The notes beneath the pieces were generated by a model. It did not search any database. It was given only the letters and a program-made list of their open reading frames with translations, and was not told the DNA's origin. The translations under genes and the position numbers were made by a program. Shown here in pieces: positions 6,828 to 13,635 of a stretch of 13,635 nucleotides of DNA. The stretch lies in the NCBI GenBank assembly GCA_002727485.1, contig PBXE01000047.1:12420-26054 (forward strand), given 5' to 3'. Source of the stretch: Methanobacteriota archaeon. Lineage in GTDB: Archaea > Thermoplasmatota > Poseidoniia > Poseidoniales > Poseidoniaceae. How positions within the stretch are numbered: position 1 is the stretch's first letter; each line of letters starts with the position of its first letter.

Positions 6828-9173
6828 TTATTCATCATCTAGACTATTTATTTCAGTATTATTCTTCACTGGAAACAACTTATCCATCCACTTAGGTGAC
6901 CACCAATTTGCTTTGCCCATTAATCTCATTGTAGCCGGCACTACTAGAGCTCTCACAATTGTTGCATCAAGAAGAATGGCTAATGCCAAACCAAATCCTA
7001 TTTGCTTGAGAATTACAACCGAAGATAAACCGAATGCACTGAAGACTACTACCATAATTGCAGCTGCTCCAGTGATTAGACGACCGGTTTTTTGAAGACC
7101 ATTTGCCACTGCAAGGGTATTATCACCAGTTCGCTCCCATTCTTCATGAATTCTTGAGAGCATAAGAACTTCATAATCCATCGACAAACCAAAGACAATA
7201 CAAAATAGAATGATTGGATTTGTCGTTTCTATTGGCTGAGGCGTAAAGTTTAGCAATTCTGCTCCATTACCCCATTGGAATACAAATACCAACATACCAA
7301 ATGATGCTGAAACAGATAATATGTTCATTATAATAGCCTTAATCGGAATGATAATGCTTCTAACCTGAATAAAAATTAGTATAATAGTCGCAATTAAAAT
7401 GAATGCAAGAGCGATTGGAAGATTCTCAACTATAGCGTCCAAAACATCTAAACTGTAAGCAGCAAATCCTGCGACCTTTAGAACTCCATTCTCTCCGATG
7501 TTTAAATCTGAAAGTAAATCGTCTCTTTCAGACCTAACATCAGATACAAACTCCCTGCTACTTTCTCCCGTAATCGTACCGGTTAAAGAGAATAGAACAA
7601 TAGTTACATTATCAGAAATAAATTGCTCTTTCAGATATTCTCTACTAGCAATAGTCTCGTTGTCTAAAAATTCATCATCAGTATGCCAAAATTGAACAAC
7701 TTCTGATTCACTCATATTTACACTAGGTAATGCATATCCAGTAGCATTAATCACCCTTTCATCATCTAAATTTTTCTTCATCCAACGATGCATTGTAATT
7801 AGGTTATTTTCTTCAAGCGGATCTTCTCCATCAAAGTCAATAACAATCATAGCACGATTTACCGCCCCTTCTGGCCATTTTTCATCAATCAGTTCAAAAC
7901 CTATTCTAGTTTCATCATCCGGAGGTAATGCGTCTCTAGATGCGATTGAGAAGTCAGCCTGCAGGAATGGTAATCCAGCACCTAACAGAATGACAAGAGT
8001 AGGGATTAAAACGGCCCACGGACGCTCCATTACGAAATTAGCAATCCTTGCCCAAGCACCATCTTCTTTCTCGTTTTCTGTACTGAAGGAAAATGGAATT
8101 TTACCCTTGAATACTTTATGACCCATCAGAGCTAATATCGCTGGTAGTACAATTACCGAAAATACCATTGCAATGCTAACTGCCAAAGTTCCTCCTATTC
8201 CTAAACTTGGAAGCCCTGTATTCTCGAAAAATAACATCCCCATTAATCCAATCGCAACGGTAATTCCCGAGAAGAATACTGCTTTGCCAGCAGTTGCAAC
8301 TGTGATTGCTGTTGATGTTCTTATGTCTCGACCATGGTTCAACTCTTCTCTAAACCTATTTACCATAAATAATGAGTAATCTACTGAAACACCTATTCCA
8401 ATTAATGTGATGATATTCAATGCATATTGAGTTACATCAGTAACATTGGATAACCAAATGGTAACTCCCATTGCTGATATAACAGTCAAAACAGCAACAC
8501 CTATTGGTAATAGAGCAGCAATAATTGTTCCAAAAACAATGCCTAGAATGATTAGCGACAATGGTCCAGAAATTAATTCGGCTTTAATTAGGTCATCTTG
8601 GATTCTAGAATCAAAAATAACATCGATAGCTAAGTCTCCTGTTCTCCAAGAATTAAATTCGGAATCTACCTTTATGTCTTCCCAATTTTCATCGTAAATT
8701 TGCTTTGCTTCTTTCCTTTCTATAGAAATTTTTACTTTATTTTTAGCCCAAAAACCATCATCGTCTTGATAGACAAAGTTTTCACGTTTTTCTCCAGAAG
8801 TTTCCCAAGAATACTGAATTGTAACATTGTCCATTTCAGCGAACTCTGCTAATGCTGAAGTTACCGCTGCTTGCCATTCTGGAGAAGAGTCATCTAAACT
8901 TGGGTGATTAATTAAAAGGATGAAATTTTCTGACTTATTACCTTCATCTTCAGAAGCAAAAGCACTCTTCCTTAAGTCACCAGCCTCAACAGATTCTAAG
9001 TCGCCTTCACCCCAAGATTCAGCCCAATTTGGACCTAATGAAATCAAAGACCCTAAAATCATGCAAGATAATATACCAATAACTAAAACCTTCTTTTTAT
9101 GGTCAAAAATAGATTCTCCTAATTTGTAAAATGACCTGTCTTCAAGCATTTTAGGGTCTGTAGACCAGTCCAT
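6828..9173 (-). CDS. MMPL/RND-family membrane transporter (Patched/SSD-like)
   Basis: This is a 781-residue integral membrane protein with the two-fold RND layout. TM1 (about 28-46) is followed by a large extracytoplasmic loop (to about 200), then about five helices (200-350). A second half begins with a helix at about 386-403, has a second large loop, and ends with a second set of helices (about 585-750). Both halves carry the GxxxDY signature: 'GVSVDYSLFMVNRFREE' (Asp265-Tyr266) and 'FGLSMDYEVLMLSRIHEEW' (Asp666-Tyr667). In MmpL/RND proteins these acidic residues carry the proton relay. Family members export lipids or hydrophobic compounds using the ion gradient; the substrate here cannot be told. 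I chose the ATG at 9173 over a TTG at 9206 because the first gives a normal N-terminus and has a TATA-like box about 25 nt upstream. The gene converges on the repeat-protein gene with no spacer between the stop codons. Confidence 0.9.
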   Translation of the reverse strand: MDWSTDPKMLEDRSFYKLGESIFDHKKKVLVIGILSCMILGSLISLGPNWAESWGEGDLESVEAGDLRKSAFASEDEGNKSENFILLINHPSLDDSSPEWQAAVTSALAEFAEMDNVTIQYSWETSGEKRENFVYQDDDGFWAKNKVKISIERKEAKQIYDENWEDIKVDSEFNSWRTGDLAIDVIFDSRIQDDLIKAELISGPLSLIILGIVFGTIIAALLPIGVAVLTVISAMGVTIWLSNVTDVTQYALNIITLIGIGVSVDYSLFMVNRFREELNHGRDIRTSTAITVATAGKAVFFSGITVAIGLMGMLFFENTGLPSLGIGGTLAVSIAMVFSVIVLPAILALMGHKVFKGKIPFSFSTENEKEDGAWARIANFVMERPWAVLIPTLVILLGAGLPFLQADFSIASRDALPPDDETRIGFELIDEKWPEGAVNRAMIVIDFDGEDPLEENNLITMHRWMKKNLDDERVINATGYALPSVNMSESEVVQFWHTDDEFLDNETIASREYLKEQFISDNVTIVLFSLTGTITGESSREFVSDVRSERDDLLSDLNIGENGVLKVAGFAAYSLDVLDAIVENLPIALAFILIATIILIFIQVRSIIIPIKAIIMNILSVSASFGMLVFVFQWGNGAELLNFTPQPIETTNPIILFCIVFGLSMDYEVLMLSRIHEEWERTGDNTLAVANGLQKTGRLITGAAAIMVVVFSAFGLSSVVILKQIGFGLALAILLDATIVRALVVPATMRLMGKANWWSPKWMDKLFPVKNNTEINSLDDE

Positions 9174-9192
9174 GTGCGGCGGGTCACAAGTC

Positions 9193-9203
9193 GGTATTTG
9201 AAA
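9193..9203 (-). promoter_or_regulatory. Putative TATA box for the MMPL transporter gene
   Basis: TTTCAAATACC on the minus strand is centred about 25 nt before the ATG at 9173. Its position supports that ATG as the start and a leaderless mRNA. The match is imperfect. Confidence 0.3.
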
Positions 9204-9248
9204 CAATGTTTTACTAGGTTACAAAAAATACACTATGAAACAAAAACG

Positions 9249-9262
9249 ATATTTGATAAAAT
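9249..9262 (+). promoter_or_regulatory. Putative TATA box for msrA
   Basis: ATATTTGATAAAAT is centred about 26 nt before the ATG at 9282, the expected TATA position for a leaderless archaeal transcript. It lies inside the N-terminal extension that the upstream in-frame start would give, which argues against that longer form. Confidence 0.45.
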
Positions 9263-9281
9263 AGAGTGTTCTGACACAGTC

Positions 9282-9800
9282 ATGGAAAGAGCACTACTAG
9301 GGGGAGGATGTTTTTGGTGTACTGAAGGAGCATTCAAACAAATGAAAGGAATAGATTCTGCACTTCCTGCTTATGCTGGAGGCCCAGATAAATACCCCAA
9401 CTATGATTCTGTATGCTCTGGAAAGACTGGCCATGCCGAAATTGTTGAAGTGATTTTTGATCCGAAAATAATTTCTTTCGAAACTATATTGCAAGTTTTC
9501 TTTACTGTTCATGACCCAACACAACTCAATCGACAAGGAAATGATATTGGAACACAATATAGAAGTTGTATCATGCCAACAAGTGATAGTCAAGAGCAAA
9601 TATCGAAAAAAGTAATTGAGGAAATGCAACAATATTTTGACTCAGAAATAGTTACTACAATTGAACAACCTACTAATTTTACAATCGCTGAAAAATACCA
9701 CCATGATTACTATGCAAGAAACCCTTACCAAGGATACTGCATGGCAGTCGTTGGTCCTAAATTGTCAAAATTAAGGAAAAAATTAGCTCACCTATACTAG
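9282..9800 (+). CDS. msrA: Peptide-methionine (S)-S-oxide reductase MsrA
   Basis: This 172-residue cytosolic enzyme reduces methionine-S-sulfoxide in oxidised proteins back to methionine. The family signature 'GGGCFWCTEGAF' is at residues 7-18, with catalytic Cys10. It is followed by 'AYAGG', 'TGHAEIVEVIFDP', 'HDPTQLNRQGNDIGTQYRS' and the C-terminal 'YHHDYYARNPYQGYC', whose Cys is a candidate resolving cysteine. The length is typical for single-domain MsrA, and no MsrB is fused or adjacent. The frame is open further upstream (to 9174), but the extra 36 residues match nothing in the family, so the ATG at 9282 is used. It is divergent from the MMPL transporter gene and 37 nt upstream of pruA, so it could share a transcript with pruA. 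Reductant recycling would need thioredoxin encoded elsewhere. Confidence 0.95.
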   Translation: MERALLGGGCFWCTEGAFKQMKGIDSALPAYAGGPDKYPNYDSVCSGKTGHAEIVEVIFDPKIISFETILQVFFTVHDPTQLNRQGNDIGTQYRSCIMPTSDSQEQISKKVIEEMQQYFDSEIVTTIEQPTNFTIAEKYHHDYYARNPYQGYCMAVVGPKLSKLRKKLAHLY

Positions 9801-9837
9801 CGAGATATTGAAGAAGTCTCTTCTGTAGCATCGTTAC

Positions 9838-11472
9838 ATGGTGAATAATGTTCCACGCCCCCCAACACCTGTAAATGAACCAGTTCTTGGATATCTTCCT
9901 GGTAGTCCTGAGCGAATTGCATTAAAGGATGAATTGATTAGACAATCAAATGAGGTAATTGAAATTCCTTGTATTATCAACGGTGTCGAAGTATATACTA
10001 ACAACGTAGTTGAACAAGTAATGCCTCACAATCACAGCCATGTTATCGCTAGAGTTCATATGGCTGGGGAAAATGAAGTTAACGACGCAATACAAGCTTC
10101 ATTGGATGCTCATGAGGCTTGGTCTAGTATGCCTTGGGAGGCTAGGTCCGCAATCTTCCTAAAAGCAAGTGAATTACTTAGAGGAGAATACCGTGCAAAA
10201 ATAAATGCTAGTACAATGATTAATCAGTCGAAGACCTGTCATCAAGCCGAGATTGATTCAGCATGTGAACTAATTGATTTCTGGAGATTCAACACCTTCT
10301 ATGCAAGGCAAATTTACGAAGATCTTCAACCTACTGTATCTCCATCCAGCATGTGGAATTCAAGTGAAGTAAGACCATTGGAAGGTTTTGTGTTCTCTGT
10401 AACTCCTTTCAACTTCAGCAGCATCGCTGCAAATCTTCCTTCATCAGCAGCAATAATGGGCAACACGGGAGTTTGGAAGCCTAGTAGAAATTCTTACCTT
10501 TCAAACTACTATTTGATGAGATTAATGATGGATGCAGGACTACCAGATGGAGTAATAAATTTCATTCCAGGAAAGGCCAGCATGGTAGGTGATATTTGCT
10601 TGTCACACCCTATGTTAGCAGGTATTCACTTTACTGGTTCAACTGCTGTTTTCAGAAATATGTGGAAAGATGTTGCAAACAACTTACCTAACTTACGATC
10701 CTATCCTAGGATTGTTGGAGAGACCGGTGGCAAGGATTTCATAGTTGCTCATCCTAATTGTGATGAAAAAGCATTAATTGTTGCTTTACTAAGGGGTGCT
10801 TTTGAATTCCAAGGACAAAAATGTAGCGCAGCAAGTAGAGCATACATTCCAAAATCAGTGTGGGATAATATCAAAGAAGATTATTGTTTAGAAGTCTCAA
10901 AAATCACAGTTGGAGACCCAAAAGATTTCTCCAACTTTATGTCTGCAGTGATTGATAAAAAATCATTCGATAATATTTCAGGTTATATCGATAGAGCCAA
11001 GTCAGATAGTGGTTGTGAAGTCATAACAGGCGGAGAATACGATGATTCTCAAGGTTATTTCATACAACCAACAACAATCATATGTTCTGACCCAAAGTAT
11101 GAATCGATGAGTGAGGAGATATTTGGCCCAGTTTTATCAATCTATATTTATCCGGACAATGAATTCGAAGAAGTTCTCAAATTATGTGACGAAACTTCTG
11201 AATATGCGTTGACTGGTTCAATTTTCGCCACCAAAAGGGAAGATATTGTTACTGCCCAAAAAGCACTAAAATACTCTTCAGGTAATTTTTACATCAATGA
11301 TAAACCAACTGGCGCAGTCGTTGGACAACAGCCATTTGGTGGTGCTAGGGGAAGTGGTACCAATGATAAAGCAGGTTCGCCACTGAACCTACTAAGGTGG
11401 GTAAGTCCACGTTCAATCAAGGAAACTTTCGCACCACCACATGACTGGACTTATGGTTTCCTGAATGAATGA
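9838..11472 (+). CDS. pruA: 1-pyrroline-5-carboxylate dehydrogenase (ALDH4A1-type)
   Basis: This 544-residue NAD-dependent aldehyde dehydrogenase oxidises glutamate-5-semialdehyde (from P5C) to glutamate, the second step of proline breakdown. The sequence follows the single-enzyme ALDH4A1 subgroup rather than the PutA fusion. The N-terminus reads 'NEPVLGYLPGSPER'. The cofactor region has 'EGFVFSVTPFNFSSIAANL' (Asn192) and 'GNTGVWKPS'. 'FTGS' precedes 'GETGGKDF' with general-base Glu295, and 'FQGQKCSAASR' holds catalytic Cys329. 'EEIFGPVLSIYIY' and 'PFGGARGSGTNDK' complete the conserved set, and the C-terminal 'IKETFAPPHDWTYGF' is also characteristic of this subgroup. The length is usual. No proline dehydrogenase is in the window. 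The last 22 nt overlap the 3' end of a convergent small gene. Confidence 0.94.
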   Translation: MVNNVPRPPTPVNEPVLGYLPGSPERIALKDELIRQSNEVIEIPCIINGVEVYTNNVVEQVMPHNHSHVIARVHMAGENEVNDAIQASLDAHEAWSSMPWEARSAIFLKASELLRGEYRAKINASTMINQSKTCHQAEIDSACELIDFWRFNTFYARQIYEDLQPTVSPSSMWNSSEVRPLEGFVFSVTPFNFSSIAANLPSSAAIMGNTGVWKPSRNSYLSNYYLMRLMMDAGLPDGVINFIPGKASMVGDICLSHPMLAGIHFTGSTAVFRNMWKDVANNLPNLRSYPRIVGETGGKDFIVAHPNCDEKALIVALLRGAFEFQGQKCSAASRAYIPKSVWDNIKEDYCLEVSKITVGDPKDFSNFMSAVIDKKSFDNISGYIDRAKSDSGCEVITGGEYDDSQGYFIQPTTIICSDPKYESMSEEIFGPVLSIYIYPDNEFEEVLKLCDETSEYALTGSIFATKREDIVTAQKALKYSSGNFYINDKPTGAVVGQQPFGGARGSGTNDKAGSPLNLLRWVSPRSIKETFAPPHDWTYGFLNE

Positions 11473-11759
11473 AGTGGTAACTTCTTACTTTTATCGACTC
11501 TACTAACAGAGTCAACTAATAATCTAGGTTTTATTCCATTACTAATTAGTGAGATAAGCCACCACCCAATTGACAGAATTGGTGTTGAAATCAACATCGT
11601 AAGGCAAAGAAAAATGATAATATTTGACTTTGAAATATTCCAACAAAAAATAATTGTGGCTAACATTACAACTACAAAATAAATCCTGGATGCTTCGCTT
11701 GGGGTTTGCCACCCTCTGTGGTCAAGTCTTGGGGCAAATAGATACTCAAAGACGCCCAT
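11451..11759 (-). CDS. Small two-helix membrane protein of unknown function
   Basis: This is a 102-residue protein I do not recognise. A polar N-terminus with 'FAPRLDHRGWQTPSEASR' precedes two hydrophobic stretches (about 26-40 and 47-72) separated by 'NISKSN'. A basic C-terminal tail ('KPRLLVDSVSRVDKSKK', about 77-93) follows. This predicts a small inner-membrane protein with a charged cytoplasmic end. Support for a real gene: plausible transmembrane composition, otherwise unassigned DNA, and a T-rich TATA-like box about 25 nt before its ATG. Its stop lies inside pruA, giving a 22-nt tail-to-tail overlap. It could still be a chance frame in AT-rich DNA. Confidence 0.6.
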   Translation of the reverse strand: MGVFEYLFAPRLDHRGWQTPSEASRIYFVVVMLATIIFCWNISKSNIIIFLCLTMLISTPILSIGWWLISLISNGIKPRLLVDSVSRVDKSKKLPLHSFRKP

Positions 11760-11767
11760 GGCAATAA

Positions 11768-11775
11768 TTTTTTTT
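11768..11775 (+). terminator. T8 tract, possible archaeal intrinsic terminator
   Basis: Eight consecutive T residues sit on the plus strand between pruA and the sRNA. Archaeal RNA polymerase can stop at oligo-T without a hairpin. The tract could therefore block read-through from pruA into the sRNA and the DsrE-like gene. It could equally be spacer in the promoter of the leftward small gene. Confidence 0.25.
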
Positions 11776-11779
11776 AATC

Positions 11780-11788
11780 AAATAAAAA
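11780..11788 (-). promoter_or_regulatory. Putative TATA box for the small membrane protein gene
   Basis: TTTTTATTT on the minus strand lies about 21-29 nt before the ATG at 11759. The spacing matches that seen at other starts in the window. Confidence 0.35.
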
Positions 11789-11841
11789 GTTCTGTTAGTT
11801 ATCATACGATGATTTCATCAAAGAAGACCATTAGGAGCAAC

Positions 11842-11909
11842 CCCGCTGTGATGACTGCTTTAGCCGAATGCTGAAAATTCAGTGACGAGTGATGGGCGAA
11901 CTGAGCGGG
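11842..11909 (+). ncRNA. Archaeal C/D box sRNA (2'-O-methylation guide)
   Basis: All parts of an archaeal C/D guide RNA are present in order. Stem strand CCCGC (11842-11846); box C GTGATGA (11848-11854); a 16-nt guide (11855-11870); box D' CTGA (11871-11874); a 7-nt spacer; box C' GTGACGA (11882-11888); a 12-nt guide (11889-11900); box D CTGA (11901-11904); and stem strand GCGGG (11905-11909), which pairs perfectly with CCCGC. Boxes C and D next to the stem would form the K-turn bound by L7Ae, then Nop5 and fibrillarin. The enzyme complex methylates the target base paired to the fifth guide nucleotide before each D box. The 12-nt spacing between C' and D is the archaeal standard. The element ends 10 nt before the TATA-like box of the next gene. 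No dedicated promoter is obvious. The call is by motif only. Confidence 0.85.
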
Positions 11910-11919
11910 ACCTCGTTAG

Positions 11920-11930
11920 GTAAATTATTT
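11920..11930 (+). promoter_or_regulatory. Putative TATA box for the DsrE-like gene
   Basis: GTAAATTATTT is identical to the 11-mer at 2512-2522. It lies 32 nt before the ATG at 11952, compared with 35 nt in the other case. The shared sequence and spacing support a promoter and favour the start at 11952 over 11967. Confidence 0.5.
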
Positions 11931-11951
11931 CAATAACTTGATTATGTTGTT

Positions 11952-12356
11952 ATGTTTGGAATATTTATGAGCAAAAATGTTTTTGTCAAGTTCGTATCAG
12001 AGCCGAAGAATGATAGCATCAAATCCATTGTAGGACTAGCATGCACCGCTCAAGCAATAAATGATGGACACAATGTAAGTGTTTTCTTCGCTGCTGCTGG
12101 AACAAGATTACTAGATCCTGATTATCTTCAAGAATTGGAAAAAGAACTAGGTGCAGACGTCCCAATGGTTGCAAAATTCATGGAAACTATCACATCTAGT
12201 GCAACTCTTTACTGTTCCTTTGCTTCAGTCAAAGCTGTACTTGGTCACAGTGAAGGAGACGGCGCACTTATTGTATCTGATGAAAATATTCAGTGGAGTG
12301 GGCCTCCAGGAGTAATCAGTCTTGCAACTAATTCCGAAGTTCAACTTACGTATTAA
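11952..12356 (+). CDS. DsrE/DsrF-like family protein
   Basis: This is a 134-residue soluble protein with the DsrE/F-like alpha/beta fold. It starts with a strand ('NVFVKFV'), followed by a helix 'SIVGLACTAQAINDGH', a strand 'NVSVFFAAAGTRLLD', a helix around 'DYLQELEKEL', and 'TLYCSFASVKAVLG'. The last is the position of the family's conserved cysteine (Cys88); a second Cys is at 31. Characterised relatives move sulfur as persulfides or take part in tRNA thiolation and sulfur oxidation, but many archaeal members have no known role. No sulfur-pathway or tus-like genes are adjacent, so I do not assign one. An ATG five codons downstream (11967) would give 'MSKNVFVKF', an equally plausible N-terminus; the upstream box favours 11952. 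The gene is followed after 53 nt by the PrsW-like gene on the same strand. Confidence 0.8.
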   Translation: MFGIFMSKNVFVKFVSEPKNDSIKSIVGLACTAQAINDGHNVSVFFAAAGTRLLDPDYLQELEKELGADVPMVAKFMETITSSATLYCSFASVKAVLGHSEGDGALIVSDENIQWSGPPGVISLATNSEVQLTY

Positions 12357-12409
12357 TCTCAAATGCAAAATTCCGGTTGCTTTGAAAACTTGGACTACTT
12401 AGGTAGTTC

Positions 12410-13635
12410 ATGCAGGGATTAATGAAAACACCATTATCTCCTGCCCCAAATAATCTTTATTTGTCTCAGACCTCTTCACGCTGGAAGTCAATTGGCTCAA
12501 TGCTAGGTTTAGTTACAGTGATTTTCTTCTTCGTAAACACAGCATTATTCATCGTAAGTGGATTTGTAGATTCTAACTTGAATGGAATATTAGGACCAAG
12601 TGACCCTATCCAAGTAATGATAGGAACTCTATGCTCTACGCCATTTCTTCTAGCTTTCATATTACTTAGGAAACCAAAACTAGCACACATAGTAAGAGTT
12701 GAACCTACAAATCAAGGAACTACTAATCATTTGATTGCACCATCTACTCTAATTCAAACCACTATGCAAACATCTGTGAAACATCACTTAGTACACAATA
12801 CTGCTCCTCTGCAAATACCACCATTCAAACAATTATGGTTGATTTTTATCATTGGAACATTAATTTCAACAATTTGTATGATTCCAATTCTAATTAGTTC
12901 GACAATTTGGGCTGTTTTACTTTTATTATTGATCTCAATACCTGCATGGATAGTAGGTTTTTCAACCCCAGTATTTGCATGGTGGGCTACATCAAATGAG
13001 TACTTTGGCCTGCAAACAACTAAGAGACAGGGTGAATGGATGTTGATTGCAGGAATGCTTTCAACTTTCCCTGCATTGGTAATCAACTCATTAATATCTC
13101 CAATAATTATTACTTTCCTGGGGATAAGTATGGATGGAGTTGAAAGTCTAGGTTATGGTATGATTCTATTTCTATCCGCACCGATTGGAGAAGAATTGAG
13201 CAAGGCATTGGCTATTCTTTTTCTATCACGATTTATTGACTCTGGCAAAAGAGGTTTTCAAATAGGATTCTCCGTAGGTCTTGGATTTGCCCTTCTAGAA
13301 AATATGTCCTATATTCTTGGAGCTATATTTTCAGGCGAAGGAGCTGCAGTAAGTTTCATTTTTACCACTGTTTTAAGAGCTATAGGTTCAATTCCTGGAC
13401 ATGCAACATGGACAGCAATTTCTGGTTATGCAATTGGACATCAAATAGCAAAAAATAATCATTCTAAATCATTGATCGATGGAATTCATGAAAAGAGAAA
13501 AGTCATCAAACAAGAAACTCAATGGGCTTTATTTGATAAGAAAACAGGCCAGTTAATATCTAGTTCGAGTGTCGAAGTGCAGCCTATTTTGCCTAAATGG
13601 CTAAGTGCCGGTAAAGAAAAAGAAATACGATTAAC
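12410..13635 (+). CDS. PrsW-like intramembrane protease (partial, C-terminus beyond right edge)
   Basis: The frame is open from the ATG at 12410 to the window end, with 408 residues visible. The protein has about eight hydrophobic helices: about 31-50, 69-86, 141-160, 166-190, 210-237, 248-273, 286-306 and 315-345. The three conserved PrsW/CPBP-type motifs are present in order: 'APIGEELSKA' with Glu261-Glu262 and Lys265; 'GFALLENMSY' with Glu297; and 'IPGHATWTAISGYAIG' with His331. Bacterial PrsW cleaves an anti-sigma factor within the membrane. Archaeal relatives have no known substrate. A polar loop of about 50 residues (90-140) splits the first helices, and a soluble tail begins at about 346 and continues past the edge. 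An ATG at 12422 is an alternative start. No clear promoter is seen in the 53-nt gap, so co-transcription with the DsrE-like gene is possible. Confidence 0.85.
   Translation, partial: MQGLMKTPLSPAPNNLYLSQTSSRWKSIGSMLGLVTVIFFFVNTALFIVSGFVDSNLNGILGPSDPIQVMIGTLCSTPFLLAFILLRKPKLAHIVRVEPTNQGTTNHLIAPSTLIQTTMQTSVKHHLVHNTAPLQIPPFKQLWLIFIIGTLISTICMIPILISSTIWAVLLLLLISIPAWIVGFSTPVFAWWATSNEYFGLQTTKRQGEWMLIAGMLSTFPALVINSLISPIIITFLGISMDGVESLGYGMILFLSAPIGEELSKALAILFLSRFIDSGKRGFQIGFSVGLGFALLENMSYILGAIFSGEGAAVSFIFTTVLRAIGSIPGHATWTAISGYAIGHQIAKNNHSKSLIDGIHEKRKVIKQETQWALFDKKTGQLISSSSVEVQPILPKWLSAGKEKEIRL

Noticed and set aside
9174..9206. TTG at 9206 as the start of the MMPL transporter
   Set aside because: It uses a rarer start codon and adds 11 residues before a good ATG, and it would place the likely promoter box inside the gene.
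9174..9281. N-terminal extension of MsrA by 36 residues
   Set aside because: MsrA proteins begin a few residues before the GCFWC motif. The extension matches nothing and contains the presumed promoter.
12357..12409. Possible small RNA or promoter between the DsrE-like and PrsW-like genes
   Set aside because: I see no C/D boxes, convincing hairpin or clear TATA box in these 53 nt.
12466..13086. Two minus-strand open frames opposite the PrsW-like gene
   Set aside because: They overlap a long frame with clear protease motifs and membrane helices, and have no recognisable features of their own.

Overview
The window is AT-rich, tightly packed DNA that looks archaeal. The best guess is a planktonic marine euryarchaeon of the Poseidoniales (Marine Group II), possibly a low-GC lineage. 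This rests on four things: a very long secreted protein with Asp-rich, thrombospondin-3-like repeats and a short cytoplasmic tail; small intracellular proteins with eukaryote-like Tudor and chromo-barrel folds; A/T-rich boxes about 22-32 nt before several ATG codons with no Shine-Dalgarno sequence, which suggests leaderless archaeal transcription; and a textbook archaeal C/D box sRNA. The taxonomic call is inference, because the window has no rRNA or other marker gene.

Layout, left to right. A minus-strand FeS-BCP-type photolyase runs off the left edge (1-1169). Just upstream of it on the same strand is a cytosolic Tudor/EF-hand/chromo-barrel protein (1210-2460). An 86-bp divergent promoter region follows. 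Next is a 1426-residue exported, membrane-anchored protein (2547-6827) with a beta-propeller-like head, sixteen ~41-residue Cys-containing Ca-binding-type repeats, one transmembrane helix and a cytoplasmic tail. Its stop codon directly abuts the stop codon of a convergent MMPL/RND-family transporter (6828-9173). That transporter is divergent from msrA (9282-9800), which is followed by a P5C dehydrogenase, pruA (9838-11472). The 3' end of pruA overlaps a convergent small two-helix membrane protein (11451-11759). The 192-bp gap after it carries the C/D box sRNA (11842-11909). A DsrE-like protein (11952-12356) and a PrsW-like intramembrane protease, cut by the right edge (12410 onward), complete the window.

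The genes do not form one pathway. Several fit life in the sunlit ocean: repair of UV damage (photolyase), repair of oxidised methionine (MsrA), use of proline or other amino-acid carbon (PruA), and cell-surface attachment or sensing (repeat protein). The C/D sRNA would direct 2'-O-methylation of RNA. No new defence or mobile system is visible, and there is no CRISPR array, insertion sequence or tRNA. The strongest items beyond routine annotation are the unlabelled C/D sRNA and the two unusual multidomain proteins transcribed away from each other at position ~2500. No stretch over 300 bases lacks a gene.
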